This document shows positions 60,638-64,000 of a stretch of DNA of 64,000 nucleotides, piece after piece. The stretch lies in contig CABFPE010000053.1 of NCBI GenBank assembly GCA_900660155.1, positions 1,354,803 through 1,418,802 on the forward strand, in the 5' to 3' direction. The first letter of the stretch is position 1; each line of letters starts with the position of its first letter. The translations under genes and the position numbers were made by a program. The DNA is from Hofstenia miamia (taxonomy: Eukaryota > Xenacoelomorpha > Acoela > Hofsteniidae). A model generated the notes under the pieces. The model saw only the letters and a list, made by a program, of their open reading frames with translations. It did no database searches and had not been told where the DNA came from.

Positions 60638-63600
60638 CTAAAATAAAGCAAAATGCTTACTAGTTCTAGAAATTTGACGATAGCTTTAATAATACGAAGA
60701 CATAACAACCCGTTTCCACCCTTGGACTAGCCATTATTCAGATTCTCTAAATTTTCGAAAATGTCCATTGCTATTAGATCAGATCTTCAAATGAATATAA
60801 TATACTTCACATTACCAGCTTGGAGGAATATAAAAAATTAAAAAGATGAATTTAAAGAGACCTTGGAATACAATATTTAGAAAATATTACTTCTTTTATA
60901 TAAAAATGTCAATTAAATTAATTGAAAAAGTTTATTATGTTATGTTGAATAATAGTTTCACTACATCCTTACTGTTTTCTTAGAAATTAAAAAATATGTT
61001 GGAGCAACATTTATGACAGGCACTTTACATAATTACATGAGTAGGAAAAGAAAGAGAGGATCTAATTAGTTATAAAAATTACACAGCTCATGTGTCTGCA
61101 ATCTACATCTACAAAAAATATTAAAATTATATTAATAGTGTACGTGATTAAAGTAATTTTGAGAGAATTTTTTAGTGGGAAATTACATAGAAGTCGCATT
61201 TCAATTGAAAATTTGTTTCCTTGCAAAATATTGGATACCGGAAACAGTTTGTGTTTGGGAGTTTGCTTTGATGATAATTGTTTAAAAAACAGTATTACAA
61301 AGTGTACGTGCAATAAAAAGTGCAAACAAATAATTATTTAAAGTTTAAATAGAAGCAAAGATTGATGAGGGCATATTGGGTAAAATTTGAAACCCTAACT
61401 TAATACCAATGTAGTTTCAAAGAAAAACAATTTTATTTACAGAGTCTCGTATCTTCATTCAATATATGCTGGGAGCCTAAATTAGGCAAAACTACAGGAA
61501 TCTTAAATGCTTTATTTGCGGTTCATCAAATATCTGTTAGCATTCAAAAGAAACATATGTTTGCAAAACAAACCATAAAATTTTTTGAAGTCCTGCCTAA
61601 GTTTGTCCCACTGCCTTAGTTGAGTGGGGTTACGGTACTTCTCTAGGCCGATGAGACTCTGAACAAGATTCTAAGCACCTTTGAGATAAACATGCATTTC
61701 TGTGTTCTGTAAACAATAATGAAATACTTTTATTTGTAAAAATTGAACAATGCGGGACGTTATTTGCTTTCCCCAAAAATAAAAGTTTCACAGTTGTAGG
61801 TAGATATTTCCAGAAAACTTAGAATCGGTAACAATTCATATTTCAAATTGAATCAGATGACTTGAAAAAAAGGAACACAGAATTTTGAAGGGCTCTAGTT
61901 GATTTGATATAAGGTTGTAGTTTTACATGTTCTCGATGTCTTTAGATTTATAATTTATTAACATTAGACTTCAAACAGCGAATTTACGTCCCCCCGTTTA
62001 AAAAAGCAAACAAATTTTAATTACACAGCTTTCCATCGAATTCAGGTTGAATATTAATAAATAATAGGGTGACGTAAGCAGGAAACTGAAAATTAAATCC
62101 AATCTCAACCTTGAAATCAAAGGGAAAGTGAAAAAAACACAAACCACAAATTTTTAGTTAAATTCTTAAAATAGCTCAGTTCCCTCAATTGCTTCCGTTA
62201 CTCTTAAACATTTCAACATTGAGGAGAATGATGACGTAGTGGATTCTTCAACAGGGTACATTAGGACATCCATTTGCCATTCTATAACTGATCCGCAATC
62301 ACAACAATGAGCGTATTTTCATTAAACATTACCAATAAAAGACAATCTTCCAAAATAGTCAGTTATAATATTGGATTCTGCATCAGATTCTTACTTAACA
62401 TTTTAATAAATCTATTTGGGAATAGTAAATGCCATAAATCATGCACATACACTTACATCCATTGCATAAATCATGTAAAAAGCATTACAAATAACACAAT
62501 TAGAAATTACCTAGAATTTTGTTCAAAAATTTTTGCTTAAGTCGAATTTATAAAAATGAGAAAGAAAATCAACTACGAGGAAACCAGTGTTGACTCGCCA
62601 GAATTTTGGGATATAACGATGAAAACGAGTGCAGTTATATTTGAAGAGAGTACAATTTGATAACGAACGATTAAAAAAAACAAAATTATTGTTGTTTACG
62701 TTTTCTGAACGATATGGTAAATGGATTAATTTCAACTACATTCAGTGTGAATTTAGATTAAACTGTACAGAATACTAGTCGTGTTATTGTATTCAAAAAT
62801 TTAATCGAGTCTCAAGTCAATAGAATAAATGAACATTTACAGGAATATTTCTTTAATCGAGTGGAAATATATTTCTAACATTGGCTTAATGAATAATTAA
62901 TCATTGCACATGGATGGAACGTCGAGAATATTTCATTAAAAAATTTAATTAGTCCTTATTGTATGTCGAAACTATCCATATCTCTGCATAAATGCACTGT
63001 TCAATGCATTAGCAATCTAATCGAAATGCTATTTTGACAGGTTATGGAAATCATGCGAATGTATATACTGTGGGGGCAGGGGGCGAGGCTAAAAGTGTGT
63101 ACTGTCGCCAATTTAATTATTTGTTAGTGTCGTTTGTTGTTTTACAATTTGCTATGGTCTTCTAATAATAAATTTATTAATATATATATATATATATATA
63201 TATATGCAATGCACATCCATTAAGTAATTGTATTTTTTGAGCGTTGAAGAATATGAATCTATACCGAAATGACGGCACTCTCAGATCTATTACAAAGGTT
63301 TAATACAGTATTTAATCGATGATGTTGAGGCGACTATTCTATAACACATGGTTGTTTGTAGCAACACAATACTTATGCATCATAATTAAAAAAAGCTATG
63401 ACGAATTTTGAGCGAATTGAAAAGAAGTGAAATTCACAGAAATCGTAATTGCGCAATGTTACAAACGTCTACAAAAAAAGATATGATTAAGTATTAACAT
63501 TTCATTGCGCCATATCATAAAAAAAGAGCAATTGTCACATGATAAAAAAACTGCTATATGTAAATGTATATGCGAATAAATATTACAATATAGGATACTG

Positions 63601-64000
63601 TGGTGCAGTTAAGAGATAGTATTACTCTCTAAAGAGATAAATCCATTTGGAATGAAATTTTCTCATACGGAAACGGAAACGGACAAATATGGTTGGAAAC
63701 GGGACAGGATGCATTACATGACTGGTTCAAAAATAGCTTCCCTGTTTCCGACACTGGGCAGATATAATCAGGTATAATGAAATTTCATGTGGGCTTGAGA
63801 GAATTATTAAAATATATGATCATGATTAGGAAGAATTAATTCCGGTATTGCCAGAAATGCCGGAAATGCTTGCTTTTTACCAAATAATGCCAGATTCAGT
63901 GATTTTTTGATAATTTCGATACCTATTGTATTTTCATACATAACTTTTATTATGCTTATTTACATTGTGTATTTCGCCTTTTTTCAGAAATAGACAGAAT
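60638..64000. other. mbl: Upstream intron of the muscleblind-like gene, continuing past the window
   Basis: I looked on the - strand for an exon ending in phase 0 with the first-finger motif (C-x7-C-x6-C-x3-H) and found none, so finger 1 lies to the right of the window. There is a (TA)n tract at 63181-63205. Repetitive CGGAAACGG motifs at 63665-63700 and GCCGGAAATGC near 63860 may be transposon ends but are not delimitable. Confidence 0.5.

Noticed and set aside
61090-61341. Frame with DTGNSLCLGVCFDDNC and later cysteines, reminiscent of a small cysteine-rich secreted peptide
   Set aside because: No signal peptide, no splice support and no conserved cysteine spacing that I recognise. The opposite strand is open over the same range, so it is likely chance.
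61600-61690. Similarity of TCTCTAGGCCGATGAG to the tail of the LINE near 2545
   Set aside because: The match is short, and the translated sequence around it does not follow the LINE protein.
60638-64000. Search for the muscleblind first zinc-finger exon
   Set aside because: No C-x7-C-x6-C-x3-H motif ending in phase 0 on the - strand. It must be outside the window.
1-64000. tRNA, rRNA, snRNA genes, CRISPR arrays and LTR elements
   Set aside because: Visual search found no cloverleaf with a convincing TTCGA box and A box, no ribosomal sequence, no regular spacer-repeat array and no paired long terminal repeats.

Overview
The window is AT-rich eukaryotic DNA with GT-AG introns, many (TA)n microsatellites and many decayed DNA transposons and LINEs. 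Gene content (a muscleblind-type CCCH zinc-finger gene in short exons separated by very long introns) and the transposon families (mariner-like, hAT MITEs, a Tigger/pogo relic, jockey/CR1-like LINEs, and a repeat-borne gene family I know mainly from arthropods) point to an arthropod, perhaps a copepod-type crustacean. The species assignment is inference only.

Left edge, + strand (1-4.5 kb): the last two exons (173-368 and 4120-4399) of a small multi-pass membrane protein with a heptad-like C-terminal tail. A canonical AATAAA lies about 110 bases after the stop. I cannot name the family. Its last intron holds a mariner-type transposase relic and an internally deleted LINE.

Between the two convergent genes (4.5-16.2 kb) lies a transposon graveyard: a 361-bp fold-back element, a second LINE tail, a 132-bp MITE, a 576-bp internally deleted mariner-like element with TA target duplications, a broken repeat-borne gene, and a 1,578-bp hAT-type element with near-perfect 8-bp target duplications. 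One possible + strand terminal exon sits at 15.55 kb.

From 16.2 kb to beyond 60.6 kb, - strand: the 3' part of a muscleblind (MBNL/mbl) gene. Core exons in transcription order are 60637-60458 (zinc finger 2), 21063-20851 (proline-rich linker), 20796-20620 (zinc fingers 3 and 4), 19014-18973, 18929-18788 and 16303-16224 (stop codon). All six join in phase and give 277 codons plus stop. Every donor is GTAAGT or GTGAGT. The first zinc finger and the start codon must lie beyond the right edge. The 39-kb intron between zinc finger 2 and the linker contains small candidate cassette exons (24517-24562, 31090-31109, 33280-33317, 41566-41595) whose phases allow frame-preserving combinations, plus MITEs, a Tigger relic and microsatellites.

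Two places look like assembly problems rather than biology. An N at 44748 is followed by an 863-bp block made of a copy of about 48822-49124 fused through a mosaic stretch to a copy of about 44400-44747. The 106-N gap at 53177-53282 is flanked on both sides by the same (TA)n-AAGTGATCA sequence.

I found no CRISPR array, rRNA, convincing tRNA, LTR element or operon-like system.
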